This document shows positions 56,792 to 64,000 of a stretch of DNA of 64,000 nucleotides, piece after piece. Source of the stretch: Solwaraspora sp. WMMD406 (lineage in GTDB: Bacteria; Actinomycetota; Actinomycetes; Mycobacteriales; Micromonosporaceae); contig NZ_JARUBF010000001.1 of assembly GCF_029626025.1 (NCBI RefSeq), positions 1,116,001 to 1,180,000 of the forward strand, in the 5' to 3' direction. The notes beneath the pieces are model-generated. The model made no database searches and was not told the origin of the DNA. It worked only from the letters and a program-made list of their open reading frames with translations. The translations under genes were made by a program, and so were the position numbers. Position 1 is the stretch's first letter; each line of letters opens with the position of its first letter.

Positions 56792-58312
56792 GTGACTGGA
56801 TAGGTTCCTGATCCCGGTGGTGCTGTCTGCTGTGGAGGCTGGTAGGTTGACCAGCCATGCCCGCCGATCCGCCGCCGTCGTATGACGAGCTGCTGGCGTT
56901 GAACGCCGGGCTGGCAGCACGGCTGGAGCAGGCGCTGACGCGGATCGCTGAGCTTGAGGCCCGGTTGAAGCAGTCGTCTGCCAACTCGTCGAAACCGCCG
57001 TCGAGCGACGGGCTGGCCAAACCGGCGCCGAAGTCGCTGCGGGGCCGTTCGGGTCGCCGGCCGGGCCGTCCCACCGGCGGCGAGGGCACCACCCTGTCCC
57101 AGGTGGCGGATCCGGACGTGATCGTCCGGCATGTGCCGGACACCTGTGGCGGCTGCGGAGGCGGCCTGACCGACCCGGCCGAGGTGACGGTCACCCGCCG
57201 GCAGGTGTTCGACATCCCCCAGCCTCGGGTCGTGGTGACCGAGCACCAGATCGTCACCGTCGCCTGCCGGTGCGGGCACCACACCACCGCCGCGACACCC
57301 GTCGGGGCCACCGCGCCCGCCGTCTACGGACCACGGATCGCCGCGATCGGCGTCTACCTGCTCCACGGACAGTTCCTGTCCATCGGCCGCACCGCCGACG
57401 CGATCCGTGACCTGTTCGGCCTGCCCGTCGCGGCGGCCACCATCACCGCCTGGGTCACCCGCACCGCCCTCGGCGTCATCGACACGGTGCTCCCCGTCAT
57501 CCGTGACCGCGTCCGACACGCCCCGGTCGCGCACTTCGACGAGACCGGCATGCGCGTCGACGGCCGCCTCGCCTGGCTGCACTCCGCCTCCACACCCACC
57601 GACGTGCTCCTCACCGTGCACCGCCGGCGCGGCACCGCCGGAATGGACGACGCCGGCGTGCTGCCCGCCTTCACCGGCACCGCCGTGCACGACGCGTGGG
57701 CCCCGTACGACACCTACACCGACGCGGTCCACGCCCTGTGCAACGCCCACGTGCTGCGGGAACTGGTCTACGTGGTCGACACCGCCACCGGACAGGTCGC
57801 CGACCTCGCCGGCCAGGCCGCCGCGGCCCTGCGGCAACTGAACCACCTGACGGTCACGGCCCGCGCCGACGGCGGTGAACCCGACCCGGCCGACCTCGCC
57901 GAACAGACCCACCTGCTGCGCTCGGCCGTCGTACTCGGCGCCGAGGCCACCGCCGACCGCACCGACAAGCTGCACCGCAAGTACCACGCCCTGTTCGTGC
58001 GGCTACGGGACCGACGCGCCGACTACCTGCGGTTCCTCACCGACCCGGCCGTCCCGTTCGACAACAACCCGGCCGAGCGGACCATCCGCATGCCGAAACT
58101 CCGGATCAAGGTCTCCGGCAGTATGCGCACCATGACCGGAGCCGAACACTTCGCCGCGATCCGCAGCTACACCGCCACCGCCACCCGACACGGCATCAAC
58201 ATGCTCGACGCACTCACCCGAGCCGCCGCCGGCAGCCCCTGGATTCCCACAACCACCTGACCCACCTCGCGCGCTTGCGGTATTCCAAGGTCCCACGCAC
58301 CTATCCAGTCAC
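56792..58312. mobile_element. IS66-family insertion sequence, inserted in a SchA/CurD gene
   Basis: A 1521-bp element with 14-bp perfect terminal inverted repeats GTGACTGGATAGGT (56792-56805, and its complement at 58299-58312). It is flanked by an exact 8-bp duplication CCTCGACG, the length made by IS66 elements. It carries one gene, the TnpC-type transposase, and no TnpA/TnpB, as in the ISBst12-like subgroup. Removing the element and one duplication restores the SchA/CurD frame. Confidence 0.93.
56857..58260 (+). CDS. IS66-family transposase (TnpC type)
   Basis: A 467-residue transposase. A coiled N-terminus (LLALNAGLAARLEQALTRIA then LEARLKQSSANSSKPPSSDG), the linker RSGRRPGRPTGG, and a zinc-finger segment DTCGGCGGGL precede the catalytic domain with HFDETGMRVDGRLAWLHSAS, AWAPYDTY and DNNPAERTIRMPKLRIKVSG. 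These match the IS66 DDE regions and look intact. Stop lies 52 bp from the right end of the element. Confidence 0.95.
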   Translation: MPADPPPSYDELLALNAGLAARLEQALTRIAELEARLKQSSANSSKPPSSDGLAKPAPKSLRGRSGRRPGRPTGGEGTTLSQVADPDVIVRHVPDTCGGCGGGLTDPAEVTVTRRQVFDIPQPRVVVTEHQIVTVACRCGHHTTAATPVGATAPAVYGPRIAAIGVYLLHGQFLSIGRTADAIRDLFGLPVAAATITAWVTRTALGVIDTVLPVIRDRVRHAPVAHFDETGMRVDGRLAWLHSASTPTDVLLTVHRRRGTAGMDDAGVLPAFTGTAVHDAWAPYDTYTDAVHALCNAHVLRELVYVVDTATGQVADLAGQAAAALRQLNHLTVTARADGGEPDPADLAEQTHLLRSAVVLGAEATADRTDKLHRKYHALFVRLRDRRADYLRFLTDPAVPFDNNPAERTIRMPKLRIKVSGSMRTMTGAEHFAAIRSYTATATRHGINMLDALTRAAAGSPWIPTTT

Positions 58313-58320
58313 CCTCGACG
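58313..58320. repeat. 8-bp target-site duplication, right copy
   Basis: CCTCGACG directly after the IS66-family right end, identical to 56784-56791. Confidence 0.92.
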
Positions 58321-58785
58321 AGCCCCGCGACCTGTCCTGTCCAGACGGTATCAGCGCCTTCTTGGACCGAGCGCTGCTTCCGATCGTCGATGACCGGCAC
58401 ACCCCCGACCAGTTGCTACCTGCGGATCCCGCCGCCCGGCAGGGCAACCGGGTCGCCCTGCTCTATCCGGCGCGGGTGGGAAGCGGAGGTGAACTCGCCA
58501 ATTCCTGGCGGCCACCCGGGTGCTGAGCCCGGACCGCCCGACCACGCTCGCCCGCACCACGGTCTTCCGGCGCGGTGATTTGGTCCTGCGATTGGCTGAA
58601 GTGCACGGTGATCCGGACGAGGCGTTGGACCGGGTGGCTGCGGCAGCCGTACGCGGGGGCGGTGCGGACACGTTGGCCGAGCTGGTCACGGCCGACGAAA
58701 ACCTTCGGGACGCCGGCGGTTTTCGGGCCTTTCTCGAGCGGATTTCGGTGCCGGTGCTGACGGACCGGCGGATCGGAGGACCGCG

Positions 58786-59664
58786 ATGATCAGCGTGTCG
58801 GTTCTCGGCTTGGGCGTGATGGGTGGCGGTATCGCCCGCCGTCTTCTCGATCGGGATGTACCGCTGACGGTCTGGAACCGATCCGCCGGGCCCGCCCGGG
58901 CACTCGCCGAACTGGGTGCGACGGTGGCGCGGACGCCGGCGCAGGCCGCCCGCCATGCCGACGTCATCCTCGTTTCCCTCGCCGATGGTGCTGCCACCGA
59001 GCAGGTGTTGCTCGGTCCCGACGGAGTCCTTGCCGACGGCCCTGCCGACGGTGTCCTCGCCTCGGCGAGCACGATCTCGCCCGACCTGTTGCGCGTTCTG
59101 CGTCGGCGTACGCCCAGCGTCATCGATCTGGGCCTACTCGGCAACGGCACCCACGCGAGGAACGGCGAACTGCGCGTCTACGTCGGTGGCGGGCGAGAGG
59201 ACCTGGCACGGGCCCGGCCCGTCGTCGACATCATCGCCAAGCAGGTCCTGTACGTCGGCGGCCTTGGCGACGGTATGCGCCTCAAGCTGCTGATGAATTC
59301 ACTGATGGGGATTCAGGTGCAGGCCATGGCCGAGGCCGCGGCACTCGGTGAGTCAGTCGGGCTCGATCGTCGTGTCGTCCTCGATGCCATCACCGCCAGC
59401 GGGTTCGCGACCCCTGTCATGGGCTTCAAGGCACGCAGACTGGCCGTCGATCACTACGAGCAGCCGGACTTTCGGCTCCGGCTCATGGCCAAGGATCTCG
59501 GCCTCGCCGCCGCCGAGGCCGACCGGAGCGGCCTGCGGCTGCCCCTCGTCCGGACCGCACTGGCGACACATCAGGAGTCCGTGCGACACGGCGACGGTGA
59601 TCTCGACTGCGCCGCCGTCGCGCGTGTCGCTTCCTCGCGAGGTGCGAAAGGTGGGCGGCCATGA
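58786..59664 (+). CDS. Beta-hydroxyacid-dehydrogenase-like NAD(P)-dependent oxidoreductase
   Basis: A 292-residue enzyme of the 3-hydroxyisobutyrate/6-phosphogluconate dehydrogenase superfamily. VSVLGLGVMGGGIARRLLDR is the Rossmann site, DLGLLGNGTHARNGELRVYV replaces the usual D-A-P-V-S-G substrate loop, and GDGMRLKLLMNSLMG holds the catalytic Lys167 and Asn171. Related imine reductases share this fold. ATG 58786 overlaps the end of the broken SchA/CurD gene. The missing DAPVSGG motif points to an unusual substrate, possibly the polyketide. Confidence 0.84.
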   Translation: MISVSVLGLGVMGGGIARRLLDRDVPLTVWNRSAGPARALAELGATVARTPAQAARHADVILVSLADGAATEQVLLGPDGVLADGPADGVLASASTISPDLLRVLRRRTPSVIDLGLLGNGTHARNGELRVYVGGGREDLARARPVVDIIAKQVLYVGGLGDGMRLKLLMNSLMGIQVQAMAEAAALGESVGLDRRVVLDAITASGFATPVMGFKARRLAVDHYEQPDFRLRLMAKDLGLAAAEADRSGLRLPLVRTALATHQESVRHGDGDLDCAAVARVASSRGAKGGRP

Positions 59665-60644
59665 CCATCGACGTGCACGGGCACCTTAGCCCGCCGGAGT
59701 CGATGCGGCGGTTTCCCATGCCGCGGTCGCTCGGCGACGCCGAGACGATGATCGAGACGAAACTCGCCGCCGGAGTCGACCTCACCATCATCGGCAGCCC
59801 GGTCGGAGCCGGAGCCATGGTGCCGCTACCCGGTGTGGACAACTACGCGCAGACGGAGGAGGAACTGGCCCGATTCCACGACTGGCTCGGCGAGCTCGTC
59901 GCCCGCTATCCGCGCCACCTGCGGGCGTACGTCTACGCCAACCCGTTCGGCGGGGACTCCCACCTCGAGGCTGTCCGGGAGCGGCTGGCGCAAGACGAGT
60001 TTGTCGGGCTCATCGCCAACTCCAGCGTCGCGGACCGGTATCTCGACCAGCCTGAAGCTGCCGACTTCTTCGCCCTCGCGGCCGAGATCGACGTACCGGT
60101 CCTGCTGCACGCCCCTGCCGCACCGGCGGCCGGCACCGGGCTCGCCGACCTGATGACCGTCGAACAGCTTGGCCGGTTCGCTGATGTCACGATCGGCCTC
60201 GCCTGCTGCATTCTCGGCGGTTGGCTGGAGCGCTACCCGGGCCTGCGGCTCATCGGCCAGGGCGCGGGCGGCGCGCTCGCCCTACTCACCGAGAAACTCG
60301 ACCGGGCGTGGTCGCCAGAGCATTGGCAGGTCGGTGCCGACCGCCGGCCCTTGTCGACAAATCCCTCGCTGCCCAGACCACCCAGCAGCTACCTCAATGG
60401 CATCTGGGTGGATACCGCAACGCCGAGTACCGCTGCCGTGGAGCTCGCGGTACGCGTTTTCGGCCCGGACAAGATCCTCTATGGCAGTGATTCCCCGCCC
60501 CTGCCTGGCTCATCGGTCGACGAAGGGCTCCGGCTCGTCGAGCACCTCGACATTTCAGACACCGACCGGCAGGCCATACGTGAGACGAACGCTCGCGTTT
60601 TGTTCAAGTCCGCCCTACCGGACGCCGTTCCGACTGGCGCGTGA
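59661..60644 (+). CDS. Amidohydrolase-2 family protein (ACMSD-like)
   Basis: A 327-residue TIM-barrel metal enzyme. Metal ligands are His6 and His8 (DVHGHL), His150 (VLLHAP) and Asp277 (YGSDSPP). Where ACMSD-type decarboxylases have a catalytic His in a HxGG motif, this protein reads LIGQGAGG with Gln200. Related enzymes decarboxylate or hydrolyse aromatic acids. Its place inside a type II PKS operon is uncommon; ring opening, hydrolysis or decarboxylation of the aromatic skeleton is possible. ATG 59661 overlaps the previous stop. Confidence 0.84.
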   Translation: MTIDVHGHLSPPESMRRFPMPRSLGDAETMIETKLAAGVDLTIIGSPVGAGAMVPLPGVDNYAQTEEELARFHDWLGELVARYPRHLRAYVYANPFGGDSHLEAVRERLAQDEFVGLIANSSVADRYLDQPEAADFFALAAEIDVPVLLHAPAAPAAGTGLADLMTVEQLGRFADVTIGLACCILGGWLERYPGLRLIGQGAGGALALLTEKLDRAWSPEHWQVGADRRPLSTNPSLPRPPSSYLNGIWVDTATPSTAAVELAVRVFGPDKILYGSDSPPLPGSSVDEGLRLVEHLDISDTDRQAIRETNARVLFKSALPDAVPTGA

Positions 60645-60686
60645 CTGCCGACCGTACGCCAGCCCTCAGCCAGCTTGGAGCATTCT

Positions 60687-61082
60687 GTGACCACTAGCAA
60701 GCCGGTAATCAGGATCGTCGGTATCGACGATGTTCCCGCCAACCGTAAGCGTGGAGGTGACCTGCGCACCGTACTCAGTCCTGGCACGGTCGGTGCTACA
60801 TCGGGTTTCATGGGGTTGGCGATTTTGCAACCTGGCGAGTACGTGGTGGAGCATTACCATCCGTACTCGGAGGAGTTTCTATATGTGATCGCCGGTACGG
60901 TAAACGTTGACCTGGACGGTAATCCGCATACCGCGCAGAGCGGGCAAGGGCTCCTCGTACCCATAGGTGTTCGCCATCGGGTGTGCAACACGGGAACTGA
61001 GGAAGCGCGCATCGTGTTCCATCTCAGCCCGCTCGCGCCTCGGCCCGAACTGGGCCATGTCGACACAGAGGTGCTGTCGTGA
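60687..61082 (+). CDS. Cupin polyketide protein (WhiE ORFII/TcmJ-like)
   Basis: A 131-residue single-domain cupin. Motif 1 is [20 protein letters not shown] with metal-binding His-x-His and Glu; motif 2 is [15 protein letters not shown]. Cupins at this place, directly before KS-alpha, occur in whiE and other type II clusters and assist early cyclisation or oxidation. GTG 60687 is chosen since GGAG lies 6 bases upstream. Its stop overlaps the KS-alpha GTG by 4 bp. Confidence 0.87.
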   Translation: MTTSKPVIRIVGIDDVPANRKRGGDLRTVLSPGTVGATSGFMGLAILQPGEYVVEHYHPYSEEFLYVIAGTVNVDLDGNPHTAQSGQGLLVPIGVRHRVCNTGTEEARIVFHLSPLAPRPELGHVDTEVLS

Positions 61083-62338
61083 CTCGACGTGCGGTCGTCA
61101 CCGGGGTGGGCGTGATCGCCCCGGGTGGCGTGGGCACCAAAGCGTTCTGGGACCTGCTTTCCGCCGGCCGTACCGCGACCCGTGGTATCACGCTGTTCGA
61201 TCCTGCCGGATTCCGCTCCCGGATCGCCGCCGAATGTGACTTCGAGGCGGAATCCATGCTGGCTCCGGAACAGATCGCGCGGATGGACCGCTACGTTCAG
61301 TTCGGTGTGGCGGCCGCCCGTGAGGCGCTCGTCGATGCCGGTCTGGCGGTCAACGAGGAGCAGTCCTGGCGTACCGCAGTGTCGATGGGCAGCGCGGTCG
61401 GTGGCACCACCCAACTGGAGGCCGAGTACGTCGTTGCCAGTGGGCGAGGCGCCTCGTGGACGATCGATCACCGCAAGGTGAGCCGTGACCTGTTCCGGGT
61501 GTTCTCCCCGGCGCCGCTCGCCGGGGAGGTCGCCGAGGTGGTGGGTGCCCGAGGCCCCGTCCACACCGTGTCCACCGGCTGCACCTCCGGGCTCGACGCG
61601 ATTGGCTACGGGCTGCGACTCATCGAGGAAGGTACGTCTGATGTCGTGATTGCCGGTGCTGCGGACTCTCCTATCTCACCCATCACCGTTGCCTGCTTCG
61701 ACGCTATCCGGGCCACCTCCACTCGCAACGACGACCCTGCCCGGGCGGCACGCCCGTTCGACCGCACTCGAGACGGGTTCGTACTGGGCGAAGGCGCGGC
61801 GGTGCTGGTCATCGAGGAGGCCGGCCACGCGGCGCGGCGCGGGGCGCGGGCCCGCTGCCAGGTCAGTGGCTTCGCCACCCGAGGCAACGCGTACCACATG
61901 ACCGGCTTGACCCGAGAAGGACTTGAGATGGCCGAAGCCATCAGCCAGGCGATCGATCAGGCCCGCATCGACCCCTCCGACGTCGACTACGTCAACGCCC
62001 ACGGCTCCGGAACCCAGCAGAACGACCGCCACGAGACCGCAGCGGTCAAACGAGCTCTCGGCGCGCACGCCTACGAGACACTCGTCAGCTCCATCAAATC
62101 CATGGTCGGACACTCGCTCGGTGCCATCGGCTCCATCGAACTCGCCGCCTGCGTGCTGGCCATGGACCATCAGACCGTTCCACCGACCGCCAACCTTGAA
62201 GTGCCAGACCCTGACTGCGATCTCGACTACGTACCGATCCAGGCACGCGCGGCACGCCTGCGACACGTCCTGTCGGTCGGCAGCGGGTTTGGTGGCTTTC
62301 AGTCCGCGGTCGTCCTCACCACGGCGAGGGATAGATGA
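61079..62338 (+). CDS. Type II polyketide ketosynthase alpha subunit
   Basis: A 419-residue KS-alpha of a type II minimal PKS, which extends the poly-beta-keto chain with malonyl-ACP. The active site is intact: Cys168 ([11 protein letters not shown]), His308 ([11 protein letters not shown]), Lys340 and His345 ([12 protein letters not shown]). GTG 61079 overlaps the cupin stop; the KS-beta ATG overlaps its stop. It forms a heterodimer with the next gene product. Sequence type is close to the pentangular/spore-pigment side by gene order; chain length cannot be told here. Confidence 0.96.
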   Translation: MTRRAVVTGVGVIAPGGVGTKAFWDLLSAGRTATRGITLFDPAGFRSRIAAECDFEAESMLAPEQIARMDRYVQFGVAAAREALVDAGLAVNEEQSWRTAVSMGSAVGGTTQLEAEYVVASGRGASWTIDHRKVSRDLFRVFSPAPLAGEVAEVVGARGPVHTVSTGCTSGLDAIGYGLRLIEEGTSDVVIAGAADSPISPITVACFDAIRATSTRNDDPARAARPFDRTRDGFVLGEGAAVLVIEEAGHAARRGARARCQVSGFATRGNAYHMTGLTREGLEMAEAISQAIDQARIDPSDVDYVNAHGSGTQQNDRHETAAVKRALGAHAYETLVSSIKSMVGHSLGAIGSIELAACVLAMDHQTVPPTANLEVPDPDCDLDYVPIQARAARLRHVLSVGSGFGGFQSAVVLTTARDR

Positions 62339-63564
62339 CACTGCGGCAATCCGTCATCACGGGTATGGGGGTGATCGCCCCCTCCGGTGTGGGGGTCGAC
62401 GACTTCTGGCGCTCGGCACTGGAGAACAGGGGGGTTCTTGGTCGGCTCACCCGGTATCCCACCCAGGGGTACCCGCTGTCGGTCGCGGGCGAAGTACGTG
62501 ACTACGACCCGGCCGAGGCGGTCGATTCCCGTATCAGAGTACAGACCGATCGATTCACCCAGTTCGCGCTGGCAGCCGCCGGTCTTGCCTTGGATCAGGC
62601 ACAACTTCGGCCCGAGACCCTCCCGCCCTACTCCTTCGGCGCGGTCACCGCGAGTGCCGCAGGTGGAGTGGAGTTCGGTCAACGGGAAATCGAACGACTT
62701 TGGAGCAGAGGGCCTGGGCATGTCGGCCCGTACCAGTCCATTGCCTGGTTCTATGCCGCGAGCACGGGACAACTGTCGATCCGCTACGGCCTCAAAGGGC
62801 CCTGTGGGGTGCTGGTGGCGGACGAATCCGGCGGGCTGGACGCGATCGCTCACGCGGCCCGCGACATCCGCTACGGTGCCACCGCCATGCTCGCCGGTGG
62901 GGCCGAGGCACCGTTCGCTCCCTTCTCCATGGCCTGCCAGTACGGCCATGGCATGCTCAGCGAGGCGCACCATCCGGATGCCGCCTACCTGCCCTTCAGC
63001 CCACATGCCTGCGGGTTTGTCCCCGCAGAGGGCGGTGCCATGCTTGTCTTGGAGGAGGAGCGAGCAGCTCGGGCCCGGGCGGCCGAGCCACTGGTCCGCG
63101 TCGCCGGCCACGGTACGACGTACAGCGGGGTACTGCGCCACGGGCGGAGCGCCGACGGACTTGCCAGGGCCATCCTTGGCGCACTAGACGACGCAGAATG
63201 TTCGCCGCGTGACATTAGCGCGATCTTCGCTGACGGACTCGCTGTCCCTGCGGCAGACCGCGCTGAAGTGGCAGCCTTGCGGCAGGTATTCGGAGCTGCT
63301 CTCGACTCAACACCGGTGACCGTTCCCAAGACCGGTTTCGGCCGGGCTTACGCGGGTGCCGCCGCTCTGGATGTCGTGCTTGCGGCACTCGCGCTGCGCG
63401 ACGGCGTTGTTCCGCCAACCCCTTACGTCACCGCAACCGTTCTGGACATCGACCTCGTGACCGGTTCCCCCCGCCCTATCGAAAAGGGTGCCGTACTCGT
63501 GCTCGCCCGCGGTATCTCGGGCGGAAACTCGGCGTTGATTCTGCGTACCGTACCGAGGTCCTGA
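62335..63564 (+). CDS. Type II polyketide chain length factor (KS-beta)
   Basis: A 409-residue KS-beta that partners KS-alpha, decarboxylates malonyl-ACP and sets chain length. The KS cysteine is replaced: [13 protein letters not shown] places Glu164 there, where many CLFs have Gln. The active-site histidines are also gone ([12 protein letters not shown] and [15 protein letters not shown]), as expected for CLF. ATG 62335 overlaps the KS-alpha stop. It ends 164 bp before the ACP gene. Confidence 0.95.
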   Translation: MTLRQSVITGMGVIAPSGVGVDDFWRSALENRGVLGRLTRYPTQGYPLSVAGEVRDYDPAEAVDSRIRVQTDRFTQFALAAAGLALDQAQLRPETLPPYSFGAVTASAAGGVEFGQREIERLWSRGPGHVGPYQSIAWFYAASTGQLSIRYGLKGPCGVLVADESGGLDAIAHAARDIRYGATAMLAGGAEAPFAPFSMACQYGHGMLSEAHHPDAAYLPFSPHACGFVPAEGGAMLVLEEERAARARAAEPLVRVAGHGTTYSGVLRHGRSADGLARAILGALDDAECSPRDISAIFADGLAVPAADRAEVAALRQVFGAALDSTPVTVPKTGFGRAYAGAAALDVVLAALALRDGVVPPTPYVTATVLDIDLVTGSPRPIEKGAVLVLARGISGGNSALILRTVPRS

Positions 63565-63728
63565 ACGGCTTTGGTTCGTGGCCGCCAAGCGGGTCGGCGG
63601 CCTCGCTGACTATTCACCACGCTACCGTTGTCGACTCTGCGTCGGTGGACGGTCCGGATCGGTGATTGTCCGATCAACAGAGGTGTGATCTCTCTCGGGT
63701 GGAGGGATCTCAGAAAGGAGAGAAAGGA

Positions 63729-63995
63729 ATGTCCATCCCGACAGTCCTCAGCCATGAGGAACTGGCCGACGTGATCACTCGATGTGCTGGAGCCCGCACT
63801 GACGCGGCTGCGTTGCGGGACAGCCGGATCACCTTTGCTGATATCGAGGTTGACTCGCTCGGCGTGCTCGGCATTCTATCGGAACTGGAGCAAACGTTCG
63901 GTATCCGGTTCGGCTCGGAGGCCGAGAAGTGCGCGTCTCCGGCTGAACTCCTCGGGATCGCCAACTCCCTACTCCGATCGGCGGACCAGTCATGA
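63729..63995 (+). CDS. Polyketide acyl carrier protein
   Basis: An 88-residue type II ACP. The phosphopantetheine site is Ser43 in DIEVDSLGVLGIL, with helix 1 (LSHEELADVITRCAG) and a final ASPAELLGIANSLL. GAAAGGA precedes ATG 63729. It carries the growing chain for the KS-alpha/KS-beta pair. Its stop overlaps the ATG of the next gene (ATGA), so the operon continues beyond the window. Confidence 0.95.
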   Translation: MSIPTVLSHEELADVITRCAGARTDAAALRDSRITFADIEVDSLGVLGILSELEQTFGIRFGSEAEKCASPAELLGIANSLLRSADQS

Positions 63996-64000
63996 GCGGA
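63992..64000 (+). CDS. Start of the next polyketide gene, truncated by the window end
   Basis: ATGAGCGGA: an ATG overlapping the ACP stop, giving Met-Ser-Gly before the window ends. From whiE-type order an aromatase/cyclase is expected next (inference only). Confidence 0.5.

Larger units (their letters stand above)
56530..58789 (+). pseudogene. SchA/CurD-like polyketide protein, split by an IS66 element and frameshifted
   Basis: The first part (56530-56791) encodes about 87 residues of a SchA/CurD-domain protein: MNRYALTFTIKPGCEPEVSR, LLRRTSVFMTGNRVIRVMDI, IAKQPQVKAVEEALDRYLD. The reading frame then enters the IS and stops at 56811. After the IS and its 8-bp duplication the same frame resumes at 58321 (EPRDLSCPDGISAFLDRALL, VALLYPARVGSGGELAN) but hits a stop at 58526. 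The rest, in the other frame, is FLAATRVLSPDRPTTLARTT to LTDRRIGGPR at 58789, so one base seems missing near 58500. WhiE ORFI-type proteins of this kind are needed for spore-pigment assembly. Two lesions make it non-functional as read. Confidence 0.88.

Noticed and set aside
56530-56811. SchA/CurD fragment as an intact small gene
   Set aside because: Its last four codons and stop are in the IS66 end, and the frame continues into more SchA/CurD sequence once the IS is removed.
58275-58526. An 83-residue gene after the IS66 transposase
   Set aside because: Its start lies inside the IS and the rest is the continuation of the interrupted SchA/CurD gene.

Overview
This 64 kb window comes from a high-GC actinomycete. 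Family Micromonosporaceae is my best inference, from the mix of a SepH (DUF3071) protein, citrate synthase 2, a Rox-type rifamycin monooxygenase, an AftA-like arabinosyltransferase and a whiE-like type II polyketide locus. No rRNA, tRNA or CRISPR array was recognised.

Region 1 (1-14.2 kb) is mostly core genome. It holds the end of a purine permease, a MarR regulator with a perfect operator beside its start, an MFS exporter, a secreted GH62 arabinofuranosidase with a ricin-type lectin domain and an upstream LacI-type palindrome, an aldo/keto reductase, SepH, SerC, citrate synthase 2, PdxH, an aldose-1-epimerase-like protein coupled to a nitroreductase, a small conserved protein and a DUF4230 membrane protein followed by a strong terminator.

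Region 2 (14.3-29 kb) is a cell-envelope glycopolymer block. It has a GT2 polyprenyl-phosphate-type transferase, an AftA-like GT-C enzyme, PspC, a CDP-alcohol phosphotransferase with a large N-terminal domain, a GT2/TagF-like fusion, two more GT2 enzymes with accessory C-terminal domains, an unknown protein and a GT4 enzyme. Several of these genes overlap by 4 bp. A hairpin with 26-bp perfect arms separates two convergent units.

Region 3 (29-40.6 kb) holds accessory metabolism and resistance: a GNAT, a flavin monooxygenase, a nitroreductase, a YbdK-type ligase, an M20 peptidase, an AraC/GyrI regulator, a Rox homologue preceded by a rifamycin-associated-element-like repeat, a WYL regulator divergent from a VOC protein, and an AlkZ-type DNA glycosylase with the QxQ motif.

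Region 4 (40.8-64 kb) is a type II polyketide gene cluster that runs off the right edge. Two related O-methyltransferases and a C/N-methyltransferase lie around a complete IS630-family element with perfect 27-bp ends and a passenger gene. A Tat-exported berberine-bridge-like oxidase, a LAL regulator, a MarR/quinone-reductase pair, an SDR, a WrbA-like protein and then a tightly coupled operon follow: Gfo/Idh/MocA oxidoreductase, ABM monooxygenase, FAD hydroxylase, SchA/CurD protein, beta-hydroxyacid-dehydrogenase-like protein, amidohydrolase, cupin, KS-alpha, KS-beta, ACP. The order SchA/CurD, cupin, KS-alpha, KS-beta, ACP is that of spore-pigment (whiE) clusters, with two extra enzymes inserted.

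The most notable event is that the SchA/CurD gene is broken. An IS66-family element with 14-bp ends and an exact 8-bp target duplication (CCTCGACG) sits inside it, and removing the element restores the reading frame. The distal part also carries a one-base frameshift. The insertion lies upstream of the ketosynthase genes in one coupled operon, so it could silence the cluster or alter its product.
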